Source: Candidatus Thorarchaeota archaeon
Lineage (GTDB): Archaea > Asgardarchaeota > Thorarchaeia > Thorarchaeales > Thorarchaeaceae
Assembly: GCA_016840385.1 (NCBI GenBank)
Contig: JAEOSL010000053.1
Span: 1-22,438 of the forward strand
Length of the DNA: 22,438 bases
Direction: 5' to 3'
In this document: positions 7,517 to 14,989 of the stretch, piece after piece
Layout: every line of letters begins with the position of its first letter
Numbering within the stretch: the stretch's first letter is position 1
Notes under the pieces: generated by a model
The model's input: the letters and a program-made list of their open reading frames with translations, nothing else
Database searches by the model: none
What the model was told of the DNA's origin: nothing
Translations under genes and position numbers: made by a program

Positions 7517-9724
7517 TTGAGCACTCTCAGGAAACTGCAGCTCCAGCGAATCGCACCACGCTTATTGGAGGTATTAAGAAGACAAGGCCTTGCGAGCCTA
7601 ACTCAGTTCCAGTCAGATGCAGTTGAAAATGGAATAGCACGTGGTACAAGCCAGCTCCTCATAACGCATGATTATGATGAAGCCTATGTAATTGGTGAGA
7701 TAGCATTATTGAATCGTGTTGCATCTGATCATAGAGCCAAAGCATTGGTGCTCTGTCCCAATCCACATCAAGCAGAAAAGCGGTTTAAATCTCTGAGTCA
7801 GAAGTGTAGAAAACTTGGAATTGAGGCAACATCTGTAATAAGAAGACGAGAGGCGAGTAGTAAACCAACTAGTGATGGTAGAGTCGTTGTAGCTACATTC
7901 CAATCCTTCGATATTGCTTCACGAATTAATCCCGACATCCTAGATGGAATCGTATGTGTTCTTATTGATCGCTTGGATCTGATTGGGCACCCCGAATTAG
8001 GTGTCAGATTAGAAACTGCCCTTGTGACCTTACTGGGAAAGAAAGATATTCAGTACATTGCGATTTTACCTCCGTTAGAGAATCAGAAGGAACTAAGTGA
8101 TTGGCTCAGCGCAACATCTGTTGTAGATGAGAAAGAAGATGTAAAACGGATTTTCAGTGTGAAAGCATTTGATGATATCAATGATTCACTTGCAGATCTT
8201 ACCGAGTTTGTCCTGCACCGACGTGGTCAAGTGATGATTCTTTGTGCTAACATATCTGCTGCAGAAGACCTTGCAGGTCAATTATCAGGTGTTATTGATG
8301 GACCTCCATCAGCTATTCTCGATTTGCGATTGAGTCCAGAACATCGAGATGATTTAAGGAATCTATCAAGACTAGTAATGGAGAGATATCCTCAGTGCTT
8401 GATGACAGTAGACTTGGGTGAGATGGTCTCTAGAGGTATCGCGTTTGCTCATGAAGGAGTATCAGCTTCTCAAAGAAGAATCTTATCAGATGCATGGGAT
8501 GACGGACTTCTTCCTGTCATCGTGATGCCAATGCGTTTTGCAGTGGCTAGCGGAATGCGTGCTTCTGTTGTATTCTTGATGGGAGTGTTCATGCAGAATT
8601 TTGGAAAAGAGCTAGCCCATGAAGAATCAGTCACGATGTTGTCCGAGTGGCAAATGAGTGAAGTCCTTGGTTCTGCAGGAAGACGGGGTATTGACAATGA
8701 GGCATTTGGGATTGTAGTTACTGATAATCACAGTGAACGGATGAGGATTCTAGCCAAGTATTTTGACAAAGATCTTGAAGGAAATCTCCTACCTCTCCTT
8801 GGTGAAGTAGATAGTGCAATGGATGAAACTGAGAATATCCAAGATCTTGTCCTCATGCAACTATGTGGGAGCCGTGATAGTGAAGAGGATCCATTTTCAG
8901 TAATTGACCGCTCATTCTGGGGTAGTAGTAGCAAAGTAACAGATGTCAGCACTATAGATACAGAGGCTCCAGATGATACTCTGGTTGAATCACTTCTAAC
9001 TATGCGTTCAACGAATGCAACTAAGAATCGAGCAAATGAGATACCTGATGATAGTGTGAAAGTTGTATCGATAAGACCTGACAAAATCGAGGGTCTTGTT
9101 CATAGTGGCAGTAGAGAAATTTGGCATTACATTACGCTGAGGTCGAAAGATGGTGTTTCATGTTCTTGTGAATCATGGAAGTATCAAGGAATAAGAAAGC
9201 ACAGACTCTGTAAACACCTCGTTAAATTCTCGAATTATGCTTTGCATCAAGAAGAAACTAAAGCCTATGCCGCGGGGGTTATCGTTCAGGCACTTCGAGG
9301 TCTTGAAATATTTGGGGAACTTGAAGCGGATGGCCTCATCACAAGAGCAGGGTCACAAATCAGTTGCACTCCACTAGGAGAAAGTGTGACCGTTCTTGGA
9401 GTTCCTGTAAAAGATGCAAAGAGAGTAATGAGAGCAATCAGTGACAAACGGTCAGATTTGAAAACAATTCTCAGAGGATTGGTTCGTGCAAGAAAGGGTA
9501 TATCAGAAGCTGTTGTTAAACAGGTACTCGATAGACTACCTGCAAAGAATATCGAGGATATACTTCGCGATGATCATATGCCCGGAGTCATAGAGAATTG
9601 CCTTGAAGAGTTGGAGTATATCAATTCCATTCTGTTTAGACTTATGGACAAGAAGAATCCTCTAAGAAAAGAAAGTCGAAAGTTAGAGAAGAGTCTCCAT
9701 GCACTACTTAGTGCCATGAGGTAA
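7517..9724 (+). CDS. Degenerate Ski2/Hel308-like helicase with SWIM zinc finger
   Basis: The 735-residue product starts at TTG; the only nearby upstream ATG (7488) hits a stop after three codons. It follows the SF2 Ski2/Hel308 layout: LTQFQSDAVENGI (about 28-40) matches the Q-motif region, VVVATFQSF and VLIDRLDLI (149-156) sit where motifs Ib and II belong, and EVLGSAGRRGID (382-393) matches the QxxGRAGR motif VI. Walker A is lost (LLITHDYDEAYVIGEIA, 47-63, has no GKT) and DEAH has become IDRLD, so ATP hydrolysis is unlikely. A SWIM finger follows: C549, C551, C565, H567. The C-terminal 160 residues are helical. It may be a nucleic-acid-binding or regulatory paralogue of Hel308; this is inference. 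It is followed after 73 bases by sucC. Confidence 0.85.
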   Translation: MSTLRKLQLQRIAPRLLEVLRRQGLASLTQFQSDAVENGIARGTSQLLITHDYDEAYVIGEIALLNRVASDHRAKALVLCPNPHQAEKRFKSLSQKCRKLGIEATSVIRRREASSKPTSDGRVVVATFQSFDIASRINPDILDGIVCVLIDRLDLIGHPELGVRLETALVTLLGKKDIQYIAILPPLENQKELSDWLSATSVVDEKEDVKRIFSVKAFDDINDSLADLTEFVLHRRGQVMILCANISAAEDLAGQLSGVIDGPPSAILDLRLSPEHRDDLRNLSRLVMERYPQCLMTVDLGEMVSRGIAFAHEGVSASQRRILSDAWDDGLLPVIVMPMRFAVASGMRASVVFLMGVFMQNFGKELAHEESVTMLSEWQMSEVLGSAGRRGIDNEAFGIVVTDNHSERMRILAKYFDKDLEGNLLPLLGEVDSAMDETENIQDLVLMQLCGSRDSEEDPFSVIDRSFWGSSSKVTDVSTIDTEAPDDTLVESLLTMRSTNATKNRANEIPDDSVKVVSIRPDKIEGLVHSGSREIWHYITLRSKDGVSCSCESWKYQGIRKHRLCKHLVKFSNYALHQEETKAYAAGVIVQALRGLEIFGELEADGLITRAGSQISCTPLGESVTVLGVPVKDAKRVMRAISDKRSDLKTILRGLVRARKGISEAVVKQVLDRLPAKNIEDILRDDHMPGVIENCLEELEYINSILFRLMDKKNPLRKESRKLEKSLHALLSAMR

Positions 9725-9797
9725 CATTTTTACGGAAGTAGACTTGTGGCCGCCTAGACCTTGGACTAGTTATCAAGTCTTGGTGCGGTGAAAATCA

Positions 9798-10943
9798 ATG
9801 AAGCTGTTTGAACACGAAGCGAAGGAAATCTTCCGAACCTTCAAGATGCCTACACCACCTGGTGGTTTTGCAAAGACACCTGCAGAAGCAAAGAAACGTG
9901 CTGAAGAGGTTGGCAAACCAGTTGTTGTAAAGGCTCTCGTTCTTTCTGGAAAGAGAGGAAAGGCAGGGGGAGTTAAGTTCGCAGATACACCTGAAGAAGC
10001 GGAGAAATTCGCAGAAGAAATCCTTGGGATGAGAATTAATGATTTGCCAGTGGAAGCAGTTCTGATCGAAGAGAAACTCGATATTCAGCAGGAGATTTAC
10101 GCTGGAATTACAATTGATCGAAACGAACGCAAGTATGTTGTGATTGGTAGTGCTGCTGGTGGAATGTCCATTGAAGAATTGGCAGAGGAAAGTCCAGAGA
10201 AGATAATCAAGATGCATGTGGACCCAAGTCTTGGATTCCAAGCATATGAAGCCCGTGAGATGGCAATAGCCATGGGATTCAAAGGAAAACAAATCAATCA
10301 ACTAGGTAGTTTCTTCCTCAAGCTTTGGAACATTGTTGATGCACTCGATGTAGAACTCACTGAGATTAACCCTCTAATCCTTGCCAAAGATGGGAGATTC
10401 CTAGCTGCTGATGCACGATTGAATATTGATGATAATTCACTATTCCGTCACAAAGACATCATCGAGAAGCTCAAACGAGCACCTGAAGAACAGAATGAAC
10501 GCGAACGTCTTGCAACAGAGAACGATATGGCATATGTCGAACTTGATGGAAATATCGCTTGTATCTGCAATGGTGCAGGTCTCACTATGGCAACACTGGA
10601 TACAGTATCCACTTACGGTGGAAAGGCCAGCACATTCCTTGATCTTGGTGGTGGTGCAGATGCTGAGAGAGTTGAACGTGGAATCGAAATCGCAATGATG
10701 TATTCCAATGTCAAGGCTATTCTTGTGAACATCATGGGTGGTATCACCCGATGTGATGATGTCGCAAAAGGTATTCTTTCTGCTCGAGATGATGGAGACA
10801 TCAAAGTTCCTCTAGTCATCAGAATGGTAGGAACTAACGAAGAAGAGGGGCAAGAGATGCTAAACAAAGCAGGAATTCCATTCCTCAAAACAATGGAAGA
10901 TGCCGCTTCAAAAGTAGTTGAACTTGTTAAGGAGGTTGCATAG
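9798..10943 (+). CDS. sucC: Succinate-CoA ligase (ADP-forming) beta subunit
   Basis: SucC is the ATP-grasp subunit of succinyl-CoA synthetase, which interconverts succinyl-CoA, ADP and phosphate with succinate, CoA and ATP in the TCA cycle. The N-terminal MKLFEHEAKEIF is typical. The ATP-grasp region includes VVVKALVLSGKRGKAGGV (about 43-60) and LTEINPLIL. The C-terminal ligase domain has FLDLGGGAD and the family signature VNIMGGITRCDDVA. Its 381 residues are normal for the family. The stop codon is immediately followed by the sucD start (TAG-ATG), so the two are translated together, giving equal amounts of the subunits. Confidence 0.97.
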   Translation: MKLFEHEAKEIFRTFKMPTPPGGFAKTPAEAKKRAEEVGKPVVVKALVLSGKRGKAGGVKFADTPEEAEKFAEEILGMRINDLPVEAVLIEEKLDIQQEIYAGITIDRNERKYVVIGSAAGGMSIEELAEESPEKIIKMHVDPSLGFQAYEAREMAIAMGFKGKQINQLGSFFLKLWNIVDALDVELTEINPLILAKDGRFLAADARLNIDDNSLFRHKDIIEKLKRAPEEQNERERLATENDMAYVELDGNIACICNGAGLTMATLDTVSTYGGKASTFLDLGGGADAERVERGIEIAMMYSNVKAILVNIMGGITRCDDVAKGILSARDDGDIKVPLVIRMVGTNEEEGQEMLNKAGIPFLKTMEDAASKVVELVKEVA

Positions 10944-11813
10944 ATGGCAATACTAGTTGACAAAGACACCCGGCTAATTGTACAGGGTATCACTGGTGGA
11001 CAGGGAACATTCCATTCAGGCGCCATGCTCGAATATGGAACAAAGATAGTAGCTGGTGTTACTCCTGGAAAAGCAGGAGAAAGTATCCATGGAATTCCAG
11101 TGTTTGACAGTGTGCGAGAGGCTAAGGATACTCACGATGCAACTGCATCAATCATCTTTGTACCAGCACCCTTCGCAGGGGATGCAGCTCTTGAAGCAAT
11201 TGCTGCAGATCTGGATCCAGTTGTTGTAATCACAGAACATGTTCCTGTTAAAGATGAAATCCGTGTGATTGCAGAAGCCAAGAGGAAAGGAATCACAGTC
11301 ATCGGCCCCAACACACCAGGTATCATAACACCTGGAGCAAAACAGAAAGTCGGTATCATGCCAGGTCATGTCTTTTCCGCTGGTGAAGTAGGTCTCATGT
11401 CCCGAAGTGGTACACTCACATACGAGATTGCAGCAGGTATGACTAATGCAGGAATCGGTATATCTACAGCCCTCGGGCTTGGTGGAGACCCCTGTGTTGG
11501 ACTCACAACCATAGAAGCAGTCAAGTTGTTCGAACAAGACAAGGACACCAAAGCTCTGGTTCTTGTTGGTGAGATTGGTGGGGATGCTGAAGAACGCGCA
11601 GCCGCCTATGTCAAGAAGAACTACGATCTACCCGTTGTTGGCTTCATTGCTGGAAGAACTGCTCCTCCAGGAAAAAGAATGGGCCATGCTGGAGCTATCA
11701 TCAGCGGTAGTTCAGGAACTGCTGCAGCAAAGATCAAAGCAATGAACGATGCTGGTATTGCAGTGGCTGAGAAACCAAGTGATGTCGCAAGACTCCTGAA
11801 GGAACATATGTAG
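10944..11813 (+). CDS. sucD: Succinate-CoA ligase (ADP-forming) alpha subunit
   Basis: SucD binds CoA and carries the phosphorylated histidine. The CoA-binding Rossmann start reads RLIVQGITGGQGTFHS (10-25). The central GPNTPGIITPG and the C-terminal active-site motif MGHAGAIISG, with H248 as the phosphohistidine, are intact. Length (289) is standard. The start abuts the sucC stop and has GGAGG just upstream within sucC (GTTAAGGAGGTTGCATAG). Confidence 0.97.
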   Translation: MAILVDKDTRLIVQGITGGQGTFHSGAMLEYGTKIVAGVTPGKAGESIHGIPVFDSVREAKDTHDATASIIFVPAPFAGDAALEAIAADLDPVVVITEHVPVKDEIRVIAEAKRKGITVIGPNTPGIITPGAKQKVGIMPGHVFSAGEVGLMSRSGTLTYEIAAGMTNAGIGISTALGLGGDPCVGLTTIEAVKLFEQDKDTKALVLVGEIGGDAEERAAAYVKKNYDLPVVGFIAGRTAPPGKRMGHAGAIISGSSGTAAAKIKAMNDAGIAVAEKPSDVARLLKEHM

Positions 11814-11885
11814 AAACAAGTTGAGATGGGTCTGTCATCAAGATGGACTCACTCAATAGAGTACTAGGCGGGGTTGGAGCACAAG

Positions 11886-11894
11886 CTTTTAAAA
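11886..11894 (+). promoter_or_regulatory. Box A for the eL40 transcript
   Basis: CTTTTAAAA lies 76 bases before the eL40 start. Transcription from about 11912-11918 would place the small hairpin AGCCC-GAGC-GGGCT (11911-11924) at the very 5' end of the leader. The transcript would continue into the tRNA-Val fragment downstream. Confidence 0.5.
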
Positions 11895-11969
11895 CAGAAT
11901 ACTTGTGGAAAGCCCGAGCGGGCTAATCAGAGAATACTCTGTGCGCCATCATTAACATGAGGTCTTAAC

Positions 11970-12128
11970 ATGCCAGTAGCTGACATCGAAAAACGTAGGT
12001 TAGCACAGCATTACTTGCTGTACAAGTCAATTTGCCGATACTGTGGTTGTTCTAATCCACTGAAGGCAAAGAAGTGCAGGAAATGTAAAACAAAGGATCT
12101 CAGACCAAAGAGACGTACAAAGAAGTAA
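11970..12128 (+). CDS. rpl40e: Large-subunit ribosomal protein eL40
   Basis: This 52-residue basic protein reads MPVADIEKRRLAQHYLLYKS and then carries a zinc finger with C22/C25 (CRYC) and C36/C39 (CRKC), ending in a lysine/arginine tail. This is the archaeal eL40 form, without the ubiquitin fusion seen in eukaryotes. A GAGGT ribosome-binding site lies 6-9 bases before the ATG. It is too short for many ORF finders. A tRNA-Val 5' fragment begins 24 bases after its stop. Confidence 0.95.
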   Translation: MPVADIEKRRLAQHYLLYKSICRYCGCSNPLKAKKCRKCKTKDLRPKRRTKK

Positions 12129-12152
12129 TCTTCTGAGAGGACCGGGAATAAC

Positions 12153-12210
12153 GGGCCGGTGGTCTAGCCCGGTTATGACGTCGCCTTCACACGGCGAAGG
12201 TCGCTGGTTC
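12153..12210 (+). pseudogene. tRNA-Val(CAC) 5' part, cut in the T-loop
   Basis: The sequence folds as tRNA positions 1-56: acceptor GGGCCGG, D-arm GTC...GAC, anticodon stem TCGCC/GGCGA with loop TTCACAC (anticodon CAC), variable AGGTC, T-stem strand GCTGG and T-loop TTC. It then ends abruptly: neither the expected CCAGC nor an acceptor strand follows. The next base begins the 3' end of a leftward gene. No anticodon intron is present, unlike the complete copy at 14868-15028, to which bases 12153-12191 match with one difference. The missing 3' part (T-loop GAAT onward) is found at 15207 on the same strand. Confidence 0.88.
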
Positions 12211-12747
12211 TCATGAGATTCCTTCTTCGAAACATCTTTGCAAGCAATGTTTTCCTGTTTCAGTCAGTTCGTACTTTCTTACAGGGGTTTCTGTTTCTGA
12301 TGGTCCTATGGTACCAATTTTCTTGTTAACTAATTCTAAAGCAACCAGATGATCAATTCCTTTCTTTGAAAGGGAGAGAAGCTCACCTTCTCTTGTGTAT
12401 ATTTTCAATAATTTACTTTCTCCCTTAAACCACCCACCTCGAATCTGATTATAACGATTGTGTGATTTTAGATACTCATTTTTTAGTTTTTCCGGATGGA
12501 GAGGTGCCCAGTTGAATACTACAAGAAGAACCCTATCATATGATTTCATACTACGAAAAATTGCAGTAGGATTTCTACTCTTCTCCTTCTTTCTGACAAA
12601 CTCGATTTCTTCAATTTCATCTATGGCAGTTTCAAGTTGACTCATGAATTCTGTTGATTTCTTGTATAACTTCCTTAACGAATCCGCTGTGCTTCGTGTA
12701 ATTTCTAGTTTATCACTAGTCATAACAGAATCTATATTCGCTATCAT
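12211..12747 (-). CDS. Winged-helix-like protein, probable regulator
   Basis: The 178-residue product starts at an ATG at 12747 (or at the in-frame Met9). The N-terminal half is helical and charged, with a likely coiled coil near 10-55. The C-terminal part (about 118-175) looks like a winged helix: LLSLSKKGIDHLVALELV as helices, then RKYELTETGKHCLQ as the wing, as in ArsR/MarR-like archaeal regulators. Its stop codon TGA lies exactly at the break point of the tRNA-Val fragment (12210/12211). Confidence is good that it is a gene, moderate for the fold. Confidence 0.75.
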   Translation of the reverse strand: MIANIDSVMTSDKLEITRSTADSLRKLYKKSTEFMSQLETAIDEIEEIEFVRKKEKSRNPTAIFRSMKSYDRVLLVVFNWAPLHPEKLKNEYLKSHNRYNQIRGGWFKGESKLLKIYTREGELLSLSKKGIDHLVALELVNKKIGTIGPSETETPVRKYELTETGKHCLQRCFEEGIS

Positions 12748-12803
12748 ATTAAAATATAGTCATTAAATTAGATAATATCGATTTAATGAGCAAGGCGTTC
12801 TAA

Positions 12804-12816
12804 TATAATTATAAAC
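12804..12816 (+). promoter_or_regulatory. Box A for the small CxxC gene
   Basis: TATAATTATAAAC gives a start of transcription near 12838, about 30 bases before the ATG at 12869. GGGAGAGAG between them is a suitable ribosome-binding site. The leftward regulator gene is divergent from this promoter. Confidence 0.45.
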
Positions 12817-12868
12817 CATATAGTATCAAGGTGAGACTTTGAGTTTCTCATCTTGGGAGAGAGAAGAA

Positions 12869-13000
12869 ATGGTATATGGAAGAAGTAAATGCAGGACCTG
12901 TCTGGGAAGTGGAAAATGCTACAAGTGCGGCGGAAAAGGTTGCTTTGCATGCTACCGAGACGGTAAATGCGGCTTTTGTGGTGGCTATGGCTACAGATAG
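12869..13000 (+). CDS. 43-residue protein with four CxxC motifs (DnaJ zinc-finger-like)
   Basis: The tiny frame contains CxxC pairs at 8/11, 17/20, 25/28 and 34/37, mostly followed by Gly (CLGSGK, CGGKG, CGGYG). This spacing resembles the CxxCxGxG repeats of the DnaJ zinc domain, reduced to a stand-alone module that could bind two zinc ions. A box A and ribosome-binding site precede it and a strong terminator follows 19 bases after the stop, so it is very likely expressed. A TTG at 12839 in the same frame is an alternative start. Its CRTCLGS motif recurs as CGTCLGS in the small gene at 14134, with 14 of 15 matching bases. Function is unknown. Confidence 0.8.
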   Translation: MVYGRSKCRTCLGSGKCYKCGGKGCFACYRDGKCGFCGGYGYR

Positions 13001-13018
13001 AAGCAATACTAGTCTAAA

Positions 13019-13045
13019 TTGAGCACTTCGGTGCTCAATCTTTTT
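13019..13045 (+). terminator. Hairpin plus T-run terminator
   Basis: TTGAGCAC-TTCG-GTGCTCAA is a perfect 8-bp stem with a UUCG tetraloop, followed by TCTTTTT. It lies directly after the 43-residue CxxC gene. Such a bacterial-looking terminator is unusual beside an archaeal gene. Confidence 0.75.
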
Positions 13046-13186
13046 GTTTCTAGTGGATACTAGGTGTATATTTGGTTACAGGATATTGTGCCCAAAAATC
13101 AAGTTCCAGCTTGGATCAACAGCACCTAATTTGAAAAGACTAAAGACCTAATTAACAAATGAGAAAGAAGGATGACTAGAAATCCA

Positions 13187-13355
13187 AACTAGCTCGGACC
13201 TTCCGAGATAGAAGATTATCCCCTTCAATGCGAACATACTCTCAGAAGAATCGTGAGTAGAACGCAGTGCCAGATACAACAGCAGAATCTACATTGAGTG
13301 AGTTGAAGGGGAAAACCCTCGCGGGGTGGGAAGAGGTCCGACAAGTCTTGTAGTT
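13187..13355. ncRNA. Candidate structured RNA, family not recognised
   Basis: There is no convincing frame between 13046 and 13388, but the segment has nested complementary strands: TCGGACCT (13194-13201) with AGGTCCGA (13334-13341), CCCCTTCAA (13220-13228) with TTGAAGGGG (13303-13311), TGCG (13229) with CGCA (13263), TACTC (13237) with GAGTA (13255), and a hairpin ACCC-tcgcg-GGGT (13315-13327). AACTA/TAGTT extends the outer stem. Together they form a multibranched fold of about 150-170 bases. I see no RNase P, SRP or tRNA signatures. The strand is not certain; plus-strand G/A-rich loops slightly favour plus. Confidence 0.5.
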
Positions 13356-13388
13356 ACGGATAGACTTCTAATGGATGATTTAAACTAT

Positions 13389-13769
13389 TTAGAGTGAAGA
13401 TCCACACTTACCACAAAACTGATTTTCGACTTCATTCTTGTGATTACAATGTGGACAAGTAATTTGATGAACTTCACTCACAGTTTTTTTTGCGATATCT
13501 TTTTGATAAATTTCCTCAACCTGTGTCTGTACTTGACGGTATCCCACATAATAGGCTACCACTCCAACAGGTAAGAGAATCAGACCTACAATGAAAAGTA
13601 TCGGATTGAAAAGGATCGGATTGCCAAGAAAGATAATCGGCATAAATAGAAACATCGCACCAATAATTACAAGGACAAATCCAATCAAAAATGTCGTGTT
13701 CTTCCACATCAGTTTAGCTGCTATGTAATCTTTATCCCTTTTCTCAAGTATTTTTTGTTTTTCGCTCAT
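13389..13769 (-). CDS. Two-helix membrane protein with C-terminal zinc ribbon
   Basis: The 126-residue product has a charged N-terminus, two adjacent membrane helices (about 24-48 and 53-75), a polar linker and a C-terminal zinc ribbon with C105/C108 (CPHC) and C119/C122 (CGKC). This architecture is common among small archaeal membrane proteins of unknown role. The zinc ribbon is probably cytoplasmic, given the charged N-terminus and even number of helices. It is divergent from the small gene operon at 13955. Confidence 0.8.
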   Translation of the reverse strand: MSEKQKILEKRDKDYIAAKLMWKNTTFLIGFVLVIIGAMFLFMPIIFLGNPILFNPILFIVGLILLPVGVVAYYVGYRQVQTQVEEIYQKDIAKKTVSEVHQITCPHCNHKNEVENQFCGKCGSSL

Positions 13770-13954
13770 TTGTTACATAAACCCCAAATTGTTGGTATTT
13801 TCTAGAATTTTTCTGTTCTTATTTTACTTTCTGTAGAATAATAGTCTAGAACAGTTGTACATGATAGTCAATAGCTACAAGATCTGTTTTCATCAAAGCA
13901 ATTACTCAGGTAGGTGCTTTTCAATCCCCATCAGTACATACTCCCGTGGGCACA

Positions 13955-14113
13955 ATGTGTAAGACGATTGTACTGAACAACGGCACCAAGTGGAAGACCC
14001 TTGCCAGAGCAACCTCCGATGACATAGCCTCAGACAAGATGGTCCTGATCTGTCCCTCCTGTAATGTGGCCTATATTGTGCAGGCTAGGACCGTGAGAGC
14101 TGTACCTGTATAG
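13955..14113 (+). CDS. 52-residue small protein with one CxxC
   Basis: The frame begins MCKTIVLNNGTKWKTLARAT and contains LICPSCNVAYIV, a single CxxC knuckle between beta-like strands. It lies five bases before the next frame region and shares direction and spacing with two further genes, which suggests an operon. It is GC-richer than its surroundings. No family is recognised; the coding call rests on context and the CPSC motif. Confidence 0.5.
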   Translation: MCKTIVLNNGTKWKTLARATSDDIASDKMVLICPSCNVAYIVQARTVRAVPV

Positions 14114-14133
14114 ACTGAGTGGAGAGTGAAGGG

Positions 14134-14415
14134 ATGTATTGTGGTACATGTCTGGGAAGTAGATTCCAGAAGATATTCTCCGAAGGTCTAGTTACATTGG
14201 TTACGTTTGATTATGTCACAAGAGAGGTATCTATTGAACTGGTTCCAGAGGATGAGATGTTCGAGAAATGGACCTGTGCAAGATGTGGGAAACCACTACA
14301 TCTCAAGGATATGCAGAATGCTCTTGATGAAAAGGTAAAGACGTGGCGCGGCAAGAAATCTGTTTGTTATAGGTCAGAAACAGACTCATGGCCTTTGCTT
14401 ATTCGTTCTCTTTGA
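14134..14415 (+). CDS. Small protein with two CxxC motifs
   Basis: The preferred start is the ATG at 14134, because GGAG lies nine bases before it; an in-frame GTG at 14119 would add five residues. The 93-residue product starts MYCGTCLGSRFQ and has a second pair in WTCARCGKPLH, so the two pairs could share one zinc ion across a beta-rich middle (LVTLVTFDYVTREVSIELV). It sits between two other small genes with only a few bases separating them. Confidence 0.6.
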   Translation: MYCGTCLGSRFQKIFSEGLVTLVTFDYVTREVSIELVPEDEMFEKWTCARCGKPLHLKDMQNALDEKVKTWRGKKSVCYRSETDSWPLLIRSL

Positions 14416-14421
14416 TTTGAC

Positions 14422-14847
14422 ATGAAGTACTTGGTAGGTTATACTCCAGAATCTTCTCCTAATCCGGGTGCCGCTACTAGGTTAATCATGCCCAAAAAAT
14501 GCCCAATAACGTTAGAACTACCAAGTGACGATGCACCGTCTTCAGTAGAGTATACCGAATTGAAGAAGAAGTTCAAAGGAAGTTCTGAAGAACTACGGAG
14601 CGCCCTCTTTGGTGATACTTGCTTTTTATGTGGTATGAAGAAAGAGTCTGGAAAAAAGATTCCTCTTCATAGGAAAGATGGAAGGCCCCATGATAATAAA
14701 CTGATTAAAAGTGAGAAATACTTCCGAACACTAAATCCAGATGAGTGGGTCACTATTTGCCAGAAACATCACCGGCTTGTTCACTGGGCTATGGAGAAGC
14801 TGAAGCTTGAATGGCATGATTTCGCAACCGACTCTAAGAAGAAGTGA
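14422..14847 (+). CDS. HNH-endonuclease-like protein
   Basis: The 141-residue product has the spacing of an HNH zinc-binding nuclease: C67/C70 (CFLC), then PLHRKDGRPHDN (83-92) as the HH/N segment with H83 and N92, then WVTICQKHHRLVH, giving C113, H116/H117 and H121. This is close to the usual C-x2-C ... H ... C-x2-H-H-x3-H arrangement. A later start at Met23 (14488) is possible, since the first 22 residues look non-conserved. It is six bases after the preceding gene. Whether it nicks DNA or is only a zinc fold cannot be told. HNH nucleases are frequent in mobile DNA, which fits the insertion context. Confidence 0.7.
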   Translation: MKYLVGYTPESSPNPGAATRLIMPKKCPITLELPSDDAPSSVEYTELKKKFKGSSEELRSALFGDTCFLCGMKKESGKKIPLHRKDGRPHDNKLIKSEKYFRTLNPDEWVTICQKHHRLVHWAMEKLKLEWHDFATDSKKK

Positions 14848-14867
14848 CTTGAATTTGTAGTGATATT

Positions 14868-14886
14868 TGGTGGGCCGGACGAGATT
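14868..14886. repeat. 19-bp inverted repeat, left copy
   Basis: TGGTGGGCCGGACGAGATT here is the exact reverse complement of 15208-15226. Both copies are tRNA-Val 3' ends (T-stem, acceptor and CCA) in opposite orientations, and they bound a 359-base unit that holds the complete tRNA. Confidence 0.9.
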
Positions 14887-14887
14887 T

Positions 14888-14916
14888 ATTCAGACTAGGA
14901 AAACCCTGAATCTATT
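14888..14916 (-). other. T-loop intron of tRNA-Val (29 bases)
   Basis: Between TTC and AAAT of the T-loop lie 29 extra bases that form the stem ATTCAG/CTGAAT. The exact junction is ambiguous by about two bases because A residues repeat on both sides; 56/57 is the preferred position. The bulge-helix-bulge is relaxed rather than canonical. Confidence 0.85.
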
Positions 14917-14935
14917 GAACTCGTGATATTCGCCG

Positions 14936-14989
14936 GTCTCCGGTAAGTTCTATCGAGCATGTAATCCAAGCTCAGTAATGAACTCACCT
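14936..14989 (-). other. Canonical 37/38 intron of tRNA-Val (54 bases)
   Basis: The intron forms a 9-bp stem GGTGAGTTC/GAACTTACC (one G-T pair). The seven bases on each side between the intron stem and the anticodon stem fit a 4+3 bulge-helix-bulge, with one mismatch in the central helix. Cutting two bases into each bulge gives the boundary used here. Confidence 0.88.

Noticed and set aside
8470..9084. Minus-strand frames within the helicase-like gene
   Set aside because: Serine- and arginine-rich antisense shadows of the plus-strand gene.
9795..10301. 168-codon minus-strand frame rich in Cys, Phe and His
   Set aside because: It is antisense to sucC; its odd composition is what the reverse complement of a conserved Lys/Glu-rich gene gives.
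11148..11537. 129-codon minus-strand cysteine-rich frame
   Set aside because: It is antisense to sucD, which is conserved over its whole length.
13187..13355. RNase P RNA or SRP RNA
   Set aside because: Neither the GAGGAAAGUCC/ACAGAA core of RNase P nor the SRP S-domain or Alu motifs is visible.
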